Shown one piece after another: positions 45,129-54,214 of a stretch of DNA of 64,000 bases. Source of the DNA: Pelomonas sp. SE-A7 (GTDB lineage Bacteria; Pseudomonadota; Gammaproteobacteria; Burkholderiales; Burkholderiaceae_C); contig NZ_JAUASW010000001.1 of NCBI RefSeq assembly GCF_030345705.1, positions 868,001 to 932,000 of the forward strand. The letters run 5' to 3'. The position numbers and the translations under genes were made by a program. Numbering within the stretch: the first letter of the stretch is position 1; the number at the start of each line of letters is the position of its first letter. The notes beneath the pieces were generated by a model. That model saw nothing but the letters and a program-made list of their open reading frames with translations. It did not search any database and was not told where the DNA came from.

Positions 45129-47843
45129 ATGTCTGAATTGACCCGCCGCGGCTTCTTCATGAGCAGTGCCGCCGCCCTGCCGCTAGCGCCGCTGGCCGCT
45201 TCCTCAACGGCTTCCGAGGCGGCACCTGCCACCGGCGACCCTTCGAGCTTGCGCTGGCTGGACGCCGAACCGCCCGCTTTGCAGCTGGGCCAGACCCTGG
45301 GCCTGCCCTGGCCGCGCGGTCGGGTCAAGGACCGCAAGCAGGACTTCCTGCTGCGCGATGGGCAGGGCCAGGTCTTGCCCCTGCAGAGCTGGCCACTGGC
45401 CTACTGGCCGGACGGTTCGCTCAAGTGGACCGCCCACGCCATGCCGGCCGGCGTGCCGCTGGGCCAGGGCCTGAAGGTCGAGCCGGGAACGCCCGCCGCG
45501 CCCAAGCAGGCCGTGGTCGTCAAGGAAGAAGCCGACACGGTCAGCATAGACACCGGCCTGATACGCGCCGTGCTGCCGCGCAGCGGCGAGCAGCTGATCC
45601 GCAGCATCGAGCGCGGCGGCAAGCAGATCCTGCGGGCCTGTCATTTGATCGCCCAGACCGACGACCAGCCCGACAGCGAGTCCGGCGCCGTTCGCCAGAC
45701 CCAGTTCAGGAGCGCGATCCGCAAGCTCACGGTCGAGCAGCGCGGGCCGGTGCGGGCCGTCGTCAAGATCGAAGGCGAGCACAAGTCCCAAGGCCGCGGC
45801 TGGCTGCCGTTCAGCGTGCGGCTGTACTTCTATGCCGGCGCCGAGTCGGTGCGGGTGATGCACACCTTCGTCTTCGATGGCGACGAGCACAAGGACTTCC
45901 TGCGCGGCATTGGCCTGCGCTTCGAGGTTCCCATGCGCGACGCCTTGCACGACCGCCATGTGCGCATTGCCGGCGAGAACGGAGGCTTGTGGGCCGAGGG
46001 CGTGCGCAACCTCACCGGCCTGCGCCGCGACCCCGGCGCCGCGGTGCGCGCCGCCCAGCTGGCCGGCCAGGCCTGCCCGCCGCTGGAGCAATGGGGCGCC
46101 CAGGTGCGCAAGCTGCACCACCGCATCCCGGCCTGGGGAGACTATTCCTTGGGCCAGCTGTCGGCCGACGGCTTCCAGATCAGGAAGCGCACCAAGGCCG
46201 GCCATGGCTGGATTCCGGCGGCCTGGGGCCATCGCGCGCCGGGCAGTGGCTACATAGGCGGCGCCAGCGGCGGCGTGGTCTTCGGCCTGCGCGACTTCTG
46301 GCAGCGCCATCCGACCCAGCTGGACATCCGCAACGCCGTCGGCGAGGCGGCCGAGGTCACGGTCTGGATGCATTCGCCCGAGGCGCCGGCCATGGACCTG
46401 CGCTTCTATCACGACGGCCTGGGCATGGAGACCCATGAGCAGGAGCTCGAAGGCCTCGAGGTGACCTACGAGGACTACGAGAAGGGCTTCGGCACGCCGC
46501 TGGGCATCGCCCGCTCCAGCGAGATCACGCTCTGGGCCGTCGAGGCCACCCCGACGCGCGAGCGGCAGGTCGAGATGGCCAAGGCCGTGCAGACCCCGCC
46601 GCAGCTGGTGGCCTCGCCCGAGCGGCTGCTGCAGGCCGGCGTGTTCGGCAGGCTCTGGAGCCTGCCCGACCGTTCGACGCCGGCCCGCGCCAGGATCGAG
46701 GACAAGCTGGATTTCCTGTTCGGCTTCTATGCCAAGGAGGTCGAGCAGCGCCACTGGTACGGCTTCTGGGACTACGGCGACATCCGCCACACCTACGACA
46801 GCGACCGCCATGAATGGCGCTACGACGTGGGTGGCTTTGCCTGGGACAACTCCGAGCTCTCGCCCGACCTCTGGCTCTGGTATGCCTTCCTGCGCAGCGG
46901 CCGCGCCGACATCTTCCGGTTCGCCGAGGCCATGGTGCGCCACACCAGCGAGGTGGACATCTACCATGCGGGCCGCTTCCAGGGCCTGGGCACGCGGCAC
47001 AACGTGCAGCACTGGGGTTGCAGCGCCAAGCAGGTGCGCATCTCCACCTCGGCCTATCGGCGCTTCTACTACTACCTGACCGCCGACGAGCGGGTCGGCG
47101 ACGTGATGCGCGAGCTGCTGGAGGTGGACCGCAAGCTCAACGAGGTGGACCCGATCCGCAAGATCACCGCCAAGCCGCCCAAGGGCGACTACCCCTCGCG
47201 CATAGGCTTCGGCACCGACTGGTGCTCGCTGGTGGCCAACTGGCTGACCGAGTGGGAGCGCACCGGCAGCAATCGCTGGCGCAGCAAGATCCTGCGCGGC
47301 ATGGAAGGCATTGCCGGCATGCCCTACGGCTTCTTCAGCGCCAGCCCGGCCGGCTACGAGCCCGAAGGCGGTAACGAGGGCGCGCTGCACAACATCAATG
47401 GCAAGGCGGTCGCAGCCAGCCATCTGAACGCGGTGTTCGGCGCGGTCGAGATTCTGGCCGAGCTGGTCGAACTGATCGAGGTGCCCGCCTTCCAGCAGGC
47501 CTGGCTGCAGTACTGCGAGCTCTACAACGCCGGCAAGGAGGAGCAGGCCCGCGTGCTGGGCGCTGCCCATGGCGGCAGCCCGGTGCTGAGCGTGGGCCAT
47601 TCGCGGCTCACCGCCTTTGCCGCTCGCAAGAAGGGCGACAAGACCTTGGCCGCGCGCGCCTGGCGCGAGTTCCTGGGCGACGATCGCTTTGGCGCCAAGC
47701 CGACCAAGACGCAGCGCATCGCCGGTCCGGCCGTCTTGAATCCTGTGGACGAGGCGGCCTGGGTCAGCACCAACGACACGGCGCAATGGGGCCTGGCGGC
47801 GATACAGAACCTGGCCCTGGTGGGCGAGCACCTGCCGGGCTGA
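45129..47843 (+). CDS. Exo-rhamnogalacturonan lyase family protein (PL26-like)
   Basis: 904 residues. The N-terminus MSELTRRGFFMSSAAALPLAPLAA is a good twin-arginine signal. The beta-rich N-terminal half (PALQLGQTLGLPWPRGRVKD, SWPLAYWPDGSLKWTAHAMP) resembles the RIFT-barrel domain of exo-RG lyases such as fungal RGLX and Bacillus YetA, and the helical C-terminal half (DNSELSPDLWLWYAFLRSGR, HNVQHWGCSAKQVRIS, YEPEGGNEGALHNINGKAV) is the companion barrel. It would release unsaturated disaccharides from the reducing end of rhamnogalacturonan. Neighbours GH105 and acetylesterase agree. Catalytic residues not assigned. Confidence 0.8.
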   Translation: MSELTRRGFFMSSAAALPLAPLAASSTASEAAPATGDPSSLRWLDAEPPALQLGQTLGLPWPRGRVKDRKQDFLLRDGQGQVLPLQSWPLAYWPDGSLKWTAHAMPAGVPLGQGLKVEPGTPAAPKQAVVVKEEADTVSIDTGLIRAVLPRSGEQLIRSIERGGKQILRACHLIAQTDDQPDSESGAVRQTQFRSAIRKLTVEQRGPVRAVVKIEGEHKSQGRGWLPFSVRLYFYAGAESVRVMHTFVFDGDEHKDFLRGIGLRFEVPMRDALHDRHVRIAGENGGLWAEGVRNLTGLRRDPGAAVRAAQLAGQACPPLEQWGAQVRKLHHRIPAWGDYSLGQLSADGFQIRKRTKAGHGWIPAAWGHRAPGSGYIGGASGGVVFGLRDFWQRHPTQLDIRNAVGEAAEVTVWMHSPEAPAMDLRFYHDGLGMETHEQELEGLEVTYEDYEKGFGTPLGIARSSEITLWAVEATPTRERQVEMAKAVQTPPQLVASPERLLQAGVFGRLWSLPDRSTPARARIEDKLDFLFGFYAKEVEQRHWYGFWDYGDIRHTYDSDRHEWRYDVGGFAWDNSELSPDLWLWYAFLRSGRADIFRFAEAMVRHTSEVDIYHAGRFQGLGTRHNVQHWGCSAKQVRISTSAYRRFYYYLTADERVGDVMRELLEVDRKLNEVDPIRKITAKPPKGDYPSRIGFGTDWCSLVANWLTEWERTGSNRWRSKILRGMEGIAGMPYGFFSASPAGYEPEGGNEGALHNINGKAVAASHLNAVFGAVEILAELVELIEVPAFQQAWLQYCELYNAGKEEQARVLGAAHGGSPVLSVGHSRLTAFAARKKGDKTLAARAWREFLGDDRFGAKPTKTQRIAGPAVLNPVDEAAWVSTNDTAQWGLAAIQNLALVGEHLPG

Positions 47844-47845
47844 GC

Positions 47846-49111
47846 ATGAGAGCCGGTTTGCTGGGCTCGGCCCTTCTCGTTTGCGCTGCAGCTTCTTCGA
47901 TGGCGGCTGAAGCGCCGCGCGCCTTCTGCTTCGCCACGCCCTGCGCGGCCGCTGATGTTCGGATCACGCCCGAGCTGGTCTACAGCAAGGAACGCGGCCA
48001 TGGCTACGAAGCCAGTGCCCCGCGCAATGCGGCGGGCCAGCCTTTCTTCTTCTCGGTCGATCTGACTGAAGGCAATTACCGCGTCACGGCGACGCTGGGC
48101 GGCGAGCAGGCCAGCGACACCACGGTCAAGGCCGAGCTGCGCCGGCTGATGCTGGACGCTGTGCAGTTGCCGGCCGGCGGCCGCGGCGAGCGCAGCTTCA
48201 TCGTCAACGTCCGCACGCCGCGGATTCCGGCGGTCAGCAGCGTCGCCGAGGGCGTGGTCGCGCTGAAGGCGCCGCGCGAGACGGTGGAGGAAGCCTGGGC
48301 CTGGGACGGCCGGCTGTCGCTGGAGATCAACGGCCCGGCCCCGGCCCTGCGCCGCCTCTTGATCGAAAAGGTCGAGCTGCCCACGGTCTTCCTGCTCGGC
48401 GACTCCACTGTGGCCGACCAGTCGCAGGAGCCCTATGCCAGCTGGGGTCAGATGCTGACCGCGCTGTTCAAGCCGACCGTGGCCGTGGCCAACCATGCGG
48501 AGTCCGGCGAGACCTACCGCGATTCGCTTGCGCGGCGCCGGCTGGACAAGATCCTGTCCGCTCTGAAGCCCGGCGACACCGTGCTCCTGCAGTTCGGCCA
48601 CAACGACCAGAAGCAGCAGCGCGATGGCAGCGGCAATGCGTCCACCTATCAGGCCGAGTTGCGCCGCCATGTGCAGGCCGTGCGCGAGCGCGGCGGCGTG
48701 CCCGTGGTGATGTCGTCCATGGAGCGCCGTGGCTTCGATGAGCAGGGCCGCATCAAGCCCAGCCTGATCGAGTACGCCAATGCGGCGCGTGAAGTCGCCG
48801 TCGAGATGAAGGCCGCCTTCATCGACCTGAACGCGATGAGCAAGACCATGTACGAGAGCCTGGGCGTCGAGCGGACCCAGCTGGCCCATCCGATGAACAG
48901 CGGCAAGCTCGACAACACCCACCACAACAACTACGGCAGCTACCAGTTGGCCCGCCTGGTGGCCTTGGGTTTGAAGCAGGCCGGCGTGCCGGTGGCGGCC
49001 CAGTTGCGCGACGACCTGGGTTCCATAGACCCGGCCAAGCCGCCAGCGCCCGAGTCGTTCAGAATCGCGCCCAGCCCTGGATTCACAAATCTGCGCCCGC
49101 TGGGCGACTGA
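47846..49111 (+). CDS. Rhamnogalacturonan acetylesterase-like SGNH hydrolase
   Basis: 421 residues with a signal peptide (LLGSALLVCAAASSMAAEA). Residues 25-170 form a beta-sandwich like the galactose-binding module of YxiM-type esterases. The SGNH domain follows with FLLGDSTVADQ (Ser187), NHAESGETYRDS, LLQFGHNDQK and the catalytic NTHHNNYGSYQLARLV. This is the CE12-type pattern; it removes O-acetyl groups from galacturonate so that the exo-lyase can work. The ATG at 47846 lies 3 bases after the lyase stop; an upstream in-frame extension is inside the lyase gene. Confidence 0.9.
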   Translation: MRAGLLGSALLVCAAASSMAAEAPRAFCFATPCAAADVRITPELVYSKERGHGYEASAPRNAAGQPFFFSVDLTEGNYRVTATLGGEQASDTTVKAELRRLMLDAVQLPAGGRGERSFIVNVRTPRIPAVSSVAEGVVALKAPRETVEEAWAWDGRLSLEINGPAPALRRLLIEKVELPTVFLLGDSTVADQSQEPYASWGQMLTALFKPTVAVANHAESGETYRDSLARRRLDKILSALKPGDTVLLQFGHNDQKQQRDGSGNASTYQAELRRHVQAVRERGGVPVVMSSMERRGFDEQGRIKPSLIEYANAAREVAVEMKAAFIDLNAMSKTMYESLGVERTQLAHPMNSGKLDNTHHNNYGSYQLARLVALGLKQAGVPVAAQLRDDLGSIDPAKPPAPESFRIAPSPGFTNLRPLGD

Positions 49112-49113
49112 CG

Positions 49114-50406
49114 ATGAAGAACAAGCTTCTGCTCTCCGCCCTGTCGATTACCCTGCTGGCCCTGGGGCCAGGTCTTGCCACAGCGGAAGCGCCGAGCAAG
49201 AAGGCGCCTGCTTCCACGGTCAACGCCGCCGGCTTCTCGCCCGAGCGGCTCAAGCGCCTGGATGCCGCCATCGAGGAGCAGATCGCGCAGAAGCAGCTGG
49301 CCGGTGCCGTGATGTATGTGGCCCGCGACGGCAAGCCGGTGGTGTTCAAGGCCTTCGGCCAGCAGGACATCGAGAACGGCAAGGCCATGCGCACAGATGC
49401 GATCTTCCGCATCGCCTCGATGAGCAAGGCCCTGACCTCGGTGGCTGCCATGATGCTGTACGAGGAAGGCCGCTTCCTGCTCAAGGACCCGGTCGCCAAG
49501 TACATCCCGTCCTTTGCCAAGGTGCAGGTGGCCGTGCCGGCGCCGGCCGGGTCGGACCAGCCTTATCTGCTGGAGAAGCCCCGGCGGGCCTTGACCATCC
49601 GCGACCTGCTGCGCCACACGGCCGGCATGAGCTACGGCGGCGGCCCGGCCGCGGCGGCCTACAAGCAGGCCGGCATGACCGACTGGTACATCCTCGGCAA
49701 GGACGAGACGCTGGAGCAATGGACCGATCGCCTGGCCGCCCTGCCCCTGCAGTCCCATCCCGGCGAGCAGTGGATCTACGGCTATGCCACCGACGTGCTG
49801 GGTCGCCTGGTCGAGGTGGTGTCCGGCATGCCGCTGGACCGCTTCATCAAGCAACGCATCACCGATCCGCTGGCCATGGTCGACACGCATTTCTGGCTGC
49901 CGCCGGAGAAGGCGGCGCGGCTGGCCAATGTCTACGGCCTCGAGAACGGCCAGCTCAAGCTGATGGAGACCGCCGGCAAGAGCGACTTCATCCATGGCCC
50001 GCGCAAGCTGGTCTCGGGCGGCGCCGGCATGCTCTCGACCACGGCCGACTACACCCGCTTCCTGCAGATGCTCCTGAACAAGGGCGAGCTGGACGGCCAG
50101 CGTCTGCTGGCGCCCAAGACCGTGGAACTGATGACGGCCAACCATTCGGACGATCTCTACCGCAAGGCCGGCTCCATGGATGCCGACGGCTTCGGCGTGG
50201 GCTTCTGGGTCAACGGCAAGCCCGGCGCCTTCGGCGACCTGGGCAGCGAAGGCGCTTTCGGTTGGGGCAGCGCCTATTTCCCGCAGTACACGGTCGACCC
50301 CAAGGAGCGGCTGATCATCCTGATGATGACCCAGCTGAAACCGGCGGGCACCAGCACCCTGCACCTGCGAGTCAAGGCGCTGACGTATCAGGCGCTGATG
50401 CGCTGA
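49114..50406 (+). CDS. Serine hydrolase of the class C beta-lactamase family (esterase-like)
   Basis: 430 residues with a signal peptide ending near GLATAEA. The nucleophile motif SMSK (Ser102, Lys105) and the tyrosine motif in WIYGYATDVLG (YGY for YAN) are present, while the third motif reads EGAFGWGSAYF. This set matches EstB-like carboxylesterases and transesterases more than true AmpC. It begins 3 bases after the acetylesterase stop and is the last gene of the RG-I operon, so it probably acts on an ester in pectin or its products. Ends 35 bases into the convergent aquaporin gene. Confidence 0.85.
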   Translation: MKNKLLLSALSITLLALGPGLATAEAPSKKAPASTVNAAGFSPERLKRLDAAIEEQIAQKQLAGAVMYVARDGKPVVFKAFGQQDIENGKAMRTDAIFRIASMSKALTSVAAMMLYEEGRFLLKDPVAKYIPSFAKVQVAVPAPAGSDQPYLLEKPRRALTIRDLLRHTAGMSYGGGPAAAAYKQAGMTDWYILGKDETLEQWTDRLAALPLQSHPGEQWIYGYATDVLGRLVEVVSGMPLDRFIKQRITDPLAMVDTHFWLPPEKAARLANVYGLENGQLKLMETAGKSDFIHGPRKLVSGGAGMLSTTADYTRFLQMLLNKGELDGQRLLAPKTVELMTANHSDDLYRKAGSMDADGFGVGFWVNGKPGAFGDLGSEGAFGWGSAYFPQYTVDPKERLIILMMTQLKPAGTSTLHLRVKALTYQALMR

Positions 50407-51046
50407 ACCAGCGATCCACCCCCAAGGCCAGGATCGCGCCCAGCAGTTCCGCCACGATGAAGGCCGGCGCGCTGGCCGGTGCAATGCCGGCGAAGCTGTC
50501 GCTGAACATCCGGCCGACCACCGCGGCCGGATTGGCGAACGAGGTCGAGGCGGTGAACCAGTAGGCCGCGCCAATGTAGGCCGCCACCATGGCCGCTGCA
50601 CGGCCGGCCGGCGCGCGCAGGATCACCAGCAAGAGGCCGAAGGTGGCTACGCCCTCGGCGATCCATTGCCCCTGTCCTGCACGCAGCTTGGTCGAGAACT
50701 GCGCGAGCGGCAGCTCGAACATCGCATGGGCCAGCCAGGCCCCCAGCACCGCGCCGATCAGCTGCGCCAGCAGATAGGGCAGCAAGGCAGACCGCGACAA
50801 CTCGCCACGCCAGGCCATGACGGCGCTGACCGCCGGATTGAAATGCGCGCCGCTGACCGGCCCGAAGACCTCGATCAGCACATAGAGCCCGCCCACGGTC
50901 GCCAAGGTGTTGGCCAACAAGGCCAGGGCGACATTGCCGCCGCTCAATCGCTCGGCCATCACGCCCGAGCCGATCACCACCGCCAACAGCAGGGCCGTGC
51001 CCAGCAGCTCGGCCGCCAGCCGGCGCTGCAGAGAAATCTTCGTCAT
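50372..51046 (-). CDS. aqpS: Aquaglyceroporin of the arsenic operon (AqpS-like)
   Basis: 224 residues, six helices and two NPA boxes: SGAHFNPAVS (NPA 70-72) and STSFANPAAV (NPA 172-174). The protein is a member of the MIP channel family. Its gene ends the arsR-arsI-arsC operon, where AqpS-type channels let arsenite flow out after arsenate reduction, taking the place of ArsB or Acr3. It starts 11 bases after arsC and overlaps the convergent esterase gene by 35 bases. The arsenic role comes from context. Confidence 0.87.
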   Translation of the reverse strand: MTKISLQRRLAAELLGTALLLAVVIGSGVMAERLSGGNVALALLANTLATVGGLYVLIEVFGPVSGAHFNPAVSAVMAWRGELSRSALLPYLLAQLIGAVLGAWLAHAMFELPLAQFSTKLRAGQGQWIAEGVATFGLLLVILRAPAGRAAAMVAAYIGAAYWFTASTSFANPAAVVGRMFSDSFAGIAPASAPAFIVAELLGAILALGVDRWFSASAPDTSAP

Positions 51047-51057
51047 CGCAGCGTCCC

Positions 51058-51561
51058 TCAGCTCTGCGCTATCTCGACCAGGGCCTGCCGCAGCTCGGCC
51101 GGCGTCAGACGCTCCAGCGGCAGCTCAAGCAACTGCAGCATCCGGTAGCCGATGGCCTGGCGGGTGAGCTCGAAGGCCCGCCGTTTGCCCTCGTCACCGC
51201 CCTCGGCATTCGAAGGATCTGGATAGCCCCAGTGGACCTTGACCGGCTGGCCCTGGCCGCCAAAGAACACCGGGCATTGCTCGGCCGCGGCGCTGTCGCA
51301 GACGGTGATGACCAGGGACAGCGGCGGCGCCTCGGCGCCGGTGAACTCGTCCCAGCTCTTGCTGCGGTAGCCGTCGATGTCCACGCCGGCTTTCGTCAAC
51401 GCCTCCAGCGCGAACGGATTGAGCCGGCCGCTCGGCGCGCTGCCAGCGCTGAAGGCTCGCACCGCCTTGCCCGCTTTGCGCGCCAGGTGGTTGAGCATGC
51501 CTTCGGCCAGCACGCTGCGGGCGGAGTTGTGGGTGCAGAGGATCAGAACGTTGAATCTCAT
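51058..51561 (-). CDS. arsC: Arsenate reductase, low-molecular-weight phosphatase type
   Basis: 167 residues. The catalytic loop LCTHNSARS (Cys9) and the second-cysteine region VITVCDSAAAEQCPVF identify the thioredoxin- or glutaredoxin-linked ArsC class with a PTPase fold. It reduces arsenate to arsenite in the cytoplasm. WGYPDPSNAEG is the aspartate loop. It follows the arsI stop after 2 bases and precedes the aquaporin. Confidence 0.94.
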   Translation of the reverse strand: MRFNVLILCTHNSARSVLAEGMLNHLARKAGKAVRAFSAGSAPSGRLNPFALEALTKAGVDIDGYRSKSWDEFTGAEAPPLSLVITVCDSAAAEQCPVFFGGQGQPVKVHWGYPDPSNAEGGDEGKRRAFELTRQAIGYRMLQLLELPLERLTPAELRQALVEIAQS

Positions 51562-51563
51562 GG

Positions 51564-52016
51564 TCAGCAGCAGGCCTTGGTCGCCGATTGGGAAGCGGCC
51601 GCACAGCAGGCCGATCCGGCTTCAGCCTTCTCGACGCGGGATTCGCTGTAGACCGGCACGTCACTCAGCGTATGGAACTGCTCCCAGGCGATGCCCTGCG
51701 GGTCGGTCAGCCAGTACTTGTCGCTGCGGGCATAGCAGCAGGTGGTTTCGCCTTCGTCCTGCAGGGCCAGATCTGCCGCCCGGGCGCGGGCCTTCAGCTC
51801 GGCCAGCTCCTGCTCGTCGTCGGCCTGCAGTCCCAGGTGATCGACGCCCGGCTTGCCACCGCGCGTGGAGATTGCGAAGTTGATGCGCGGATCATCCAGC
51901 ATCCACTTGGCGTAGTCGGCCTCGTGCCGCGTCGGCACTGCGCCGAACAGAGCGGAATAGAAGGCGATGCTGGCCTGCAGGTCTTCGACGTGGGCGTGGA
52001 CATGGAAGCGTTTCAT
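51564..52016 (-). CDS. arsI: ArsI/CadI-family VOC protein, probable C-As lyase
   Basis: 150 residues. The VOC fold carries the ArsI pattern: metal ligands HVHAHV (His5 region) and DHLGLQ (His60), the vicinal substrate cysteines TTCCYARSDKYW (Cys93, Cys94), and WEQF (Glu112). ArsI removes methyl groups from trivalent organoarsenicals such as methylarsenite; CadI members are less defined. Extra cysteine pairs at the C-terminus (137-138 and 149-150) are unusual and could bind As(III). Second gene of the ars operon, between arsR and arsC. Confidence 0.85.
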   Translation of the reverse strand: MKRFHVHAHVEDLQASIAFYSALFGAVPTRHEADYAKWMLDDPRINFAISTRGGKPGVDHLGLQADDEQELAELKARARAADLALQDEGETTCCYARSDKYWLTDPQGIAWEQFHTLSDVPVYSESRVEKAEAGSACCAAASQSATKACC

Positions 52017-52035
52017 GGCGGTCTCCTTGGTGGGT

Positions 52036-52362
52036 TCAGCAGCACGACTTGCCGCCATCGGGTGCGGCCTCGCAGGCCTGGCCCTGGCAGCAGTTCTCGG
52101 TCAGGTAGGCGAGCAGGCCGTTCATCCGCTCATAGGCCGCCCGGTAGATCAGGTTGCGGCTGGCGCGTTCCTGGGTGACCAGGCCGGCGTTGACCAGCTC
52201 CTTCAGGTGGAAGGACAAGGTGGCGGCCGGAACGCCCAGGCCCTCCTGGATCGCCCCCGGCGTCAGACCCGCTTCGCCGACGACGACCAGGGCCCGAAAC
52301 ACCTGCAGGCGCAGTGGCTGGGCCAGCGCGGCCAGTGCTTTGACGGCTTCGATTTCATCCAT
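52036..52362 (-). CDS. arsR: ArsR-family arsenic-responsive repressor
   Basis: 108 residues. Winged helix core with PLRLQVFRALVVVGEAGLTPGAIQEGLGVPAATLSFHLKEL. Cysteines lie only at the C-terminal end (91, 92, 97, 107, 108), so the metalloid site is a C-terminal type rather than the ELCVCDL helix of the plasmid ArsR. It heads the operon arsR-arsI-arsC-aqpS. No Shine-Dalgarno sequence is seen before the ATG, and the predicted transcription start falls on the start codon itself, suggesting a leaderless message. Confidence 0.93.
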   Translation of the reverse strand: MDEIEAVKALAALAQPLRLQVFRALVVVGEAGLTPGAIQEGLGVPAATLSFHLKELVNAGLVTQERASRNLIYRAAYERMNGLLAYLTENCCQGQACEAAPDGGKSCC

Positions 52363-52368
52363 GCTTCG

Positions 52369-52397
52369 ACTTTATTGGAACTATCGATTTTATGCAA
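52369..52397 (-). promoter_or_regulatory. ars operon promoter
   Basis: On the minus strand TTGCAT (52397-52392) and TAAAGT (52374-52369) are separated by exactly 17 bases. The spacer contains ATCGATAGTTCCAA, a probable ArsR site. The -10 box ends 7 bases before the arsR ATG. Confidence 0.65.
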
Positions 52398-52459
52398 GCA
52401 TCAAGGCTTTGCGCCGTCATCAGCACCTGCAGCCGCGGGGCCGCCGCCTGGCTATCGGT

Positions 52460-54169
52460 TTAGAGTCCCAGCCGGCTACGCAAGAAGGCACCGGCCGCGG
52501 CCGGCGTGGCCACCGGATCCAGGTCATGGCCGAGAGCGGGCTGGATCAGCACCTGCGCCGCCTCCGCAGCGCGACGGGACAGTGCGCGGCGCAGCGCTTC
52601 GCCATTGGCCACCGGCACCGAGGCATCGTCGCTGCCGTAGACCGCGAGCAGCGGCGGCAGGCGCTCGGCGAAGTACAGCGGCGAGCTCGCCAGCATGCGA
52701 TGCCGCGCCTCCGGCAAGGACCAGCGCCCTTCGAGCACCGGAGCCAGGAAGCGTTCGATGAACTGGCCGCCCAATTGGCCGGGCTGCGAGCCCAGGTGCA
52801 GGCCCTCGCGCACGGCCGATTGCAGTGGCCAGCCCTCCTCGCCCATCAGGGCGAACCAATCGACCGGCCCGGCCTCGGCCGCCACGCAGCCCAGCCGCGC
52901 ATCACGGATCGCCGCCAGCATCGCCACGGTGGCACCGCGGCTGTGGCCGAAGGCGCAGACGCGCTTGGCGTCGCCTGCCGGGTACAGGCTCAGCGCGGCA
53001 CTGAGCAGGCCGCGGGCATCGTCGGCCGCACCGTCCCAGCCGTCGCGGCGGTCGCCTTCCGATGCATAGCTCTTGCCGCCGAACACCAGGCGTTCGCCCC
53101 GCAAGCCCGGAAAGAGGATCAGCGTACGGGCGGCGGCCGGCCCCAGCTCGCGCACCGAGCGTGGCCGCAGGCCGCTGAGGTCCAGCGGCGCGTAGTCCGG
53201 GCTGGTGCCCTTGATGTCGAGCAGCACGGCACAGCATCCAGGAGCGGCCTGATCGGGCAGCAGGACCAGGCCGTACTGCCGCTGGCCGGCCATCCGGTAG
53301 CTCAACAAGGCCAGACTGCTGCCTGGCATGAAGGCCGGTTGCCGAGCCAGCTCCTGGACGTCGGTGACCTCGATCTTGCGCGCCTTCCAGTCGGCCAGGA
53401 CCTGGGCTTTCTCGATATCGGTCGGCGCAGCCAGCAGCGCCGTCAGCGGAAATGGCAAAGGCCAGCGGGCCTCGCCTGTTGCGTAGCCAGCGCCGCTCAA
53501 GCGCAAGCCTGCCGCCAGACCGGGCCGCCCGGGATCCAGCTTGGCCGCCGCCCAATAGGCCTGGTGGGCCGGCTCGACCCGGCCCTGCGAAGCGCGTGCC
53601 GCGCCCAGCGCCATCAGCAAGGACGGCGAGCCTTGGCCGCGTGGCGCCAGCTCTTCAAGAAACGCCAGGACCGCGGCGCGCTTCGACGGCAGGCGCGAAA
53701 GCACAGCCGTGGCCAGGGCAGCCGCCTCGTCCAGATCGGCTGCGACGAACTTGGCAGCAGCCTGGCTCGGCTGGCCGGCCAGCAGCCATTCAAGCGCTTC
53801 CGGCTCCGAATCGCTGCGCCGCTCCGACCAGGCACCGCTGCCCACCCGCTGCATCGCATCGATACGGCCTTCGCTTGTGCGGCGGAAGGCGATCTGGCGC
53901 TCGGGGCGTTCGGCGAAGCCGTACAGGTCGTCCTTCTGCCGAATCAGCAAGGCCGGGTTTGCCGAGAGCAGCGGCTGGGCTGCCCAGCCCTCGCCGCAGG
54001 GCCCGACGATCAGCATCTGCAGCCCGCTGCCATAGCGGCCCGCCGGACCTTCGCGCGCGGCCAGCGCGGCCTGGCGCAGGCTGTCTGAATCGCAAGGCGC
54101 CACCGGCGAGGCCTGCGCGCCAAACGCCGCCAGGGTACAGATCAGCAGGACAAGCAGGCAGCGGCGCAT
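52460..54169 (-). CDS. Secreted alpha/beta hydrolase, prolyl-oligopeptidase-like
   Basis: 569 residues with a signal peptide (LLVLLICTLAAFGAQA). The C-terminal hydrolase domain (about 300-569) has FGHSRGATVAML (serine elbow), YGSDDASVPVANGE (acid) and ALGHDLDPVATP (histidine). The N-terminal 300 residues are helical, include a TPR-like stretch (AHQAYWAAAKLDPGRPGLA), and may position the substrate. It follows the acyltransferase gene by 45 bases on the same strand. Substrate unknown; an esterase or peptidase role is equally possible. Confidence 0.83.
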   Translation of the reverse strand: MRRCLLVLLICTLAAFGAQASPVAPCDSDSLRQAALAAREGPAGRYGSGLQMLIVGPCGEGWAAQPLLSANPALLIRQKDDLYGFAERPERQIAFRRTSEGRIDAMQRVGSGAWSERRSDSEPEALEWLLAGQPSQAAAKFVAADLDEAAALATAVLSRLPSKRAAVLAFLEELAPRGQGSPSLLMALGAARASQGRVEPAHQAYWAAAKLDPGRPGLAAGLRLSGAGYATGEARWPLPFPLTALLAAPTDIEKAQVLADWKARKIEVTDVQELARQPAFMPGSSLALLSYRMAGQRQYGLVLLPDQAAPGCCAVLLDIKGTSPDYAPLDLSGLRPRSVRELGPAAARTLILFPGLRGERLVFGGKSYASEGDRRDGWDGAADDARGLLSAALSLYPAGDAKRVCAFGHSRGATVAMLAAIRDARLGCVAAEAGPVDWFALMGEEGWPLQSAVREGLHLGSQPGQLGGQFIERFLAPVLEGRWSLPEARHRMLASSPLYFAERLPPLLAVYGSDDASVPVANGEALRRALSRRAAEAAQVLIQPALGHDLDPVATPAAAGAFLRSRLGL

Positions 54170-54214
54170 CGAGATCAGCGGAGTGGGTGGTGCTGCCGCA
54201 CCTTAGCTCCGGCC

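Noticed and set aside
49114..50406. Antibiotic-resistance beta-lactamase
   Set aside because: The motifs fit EstB-like esterases and the gene is the tail of a pectin operon.
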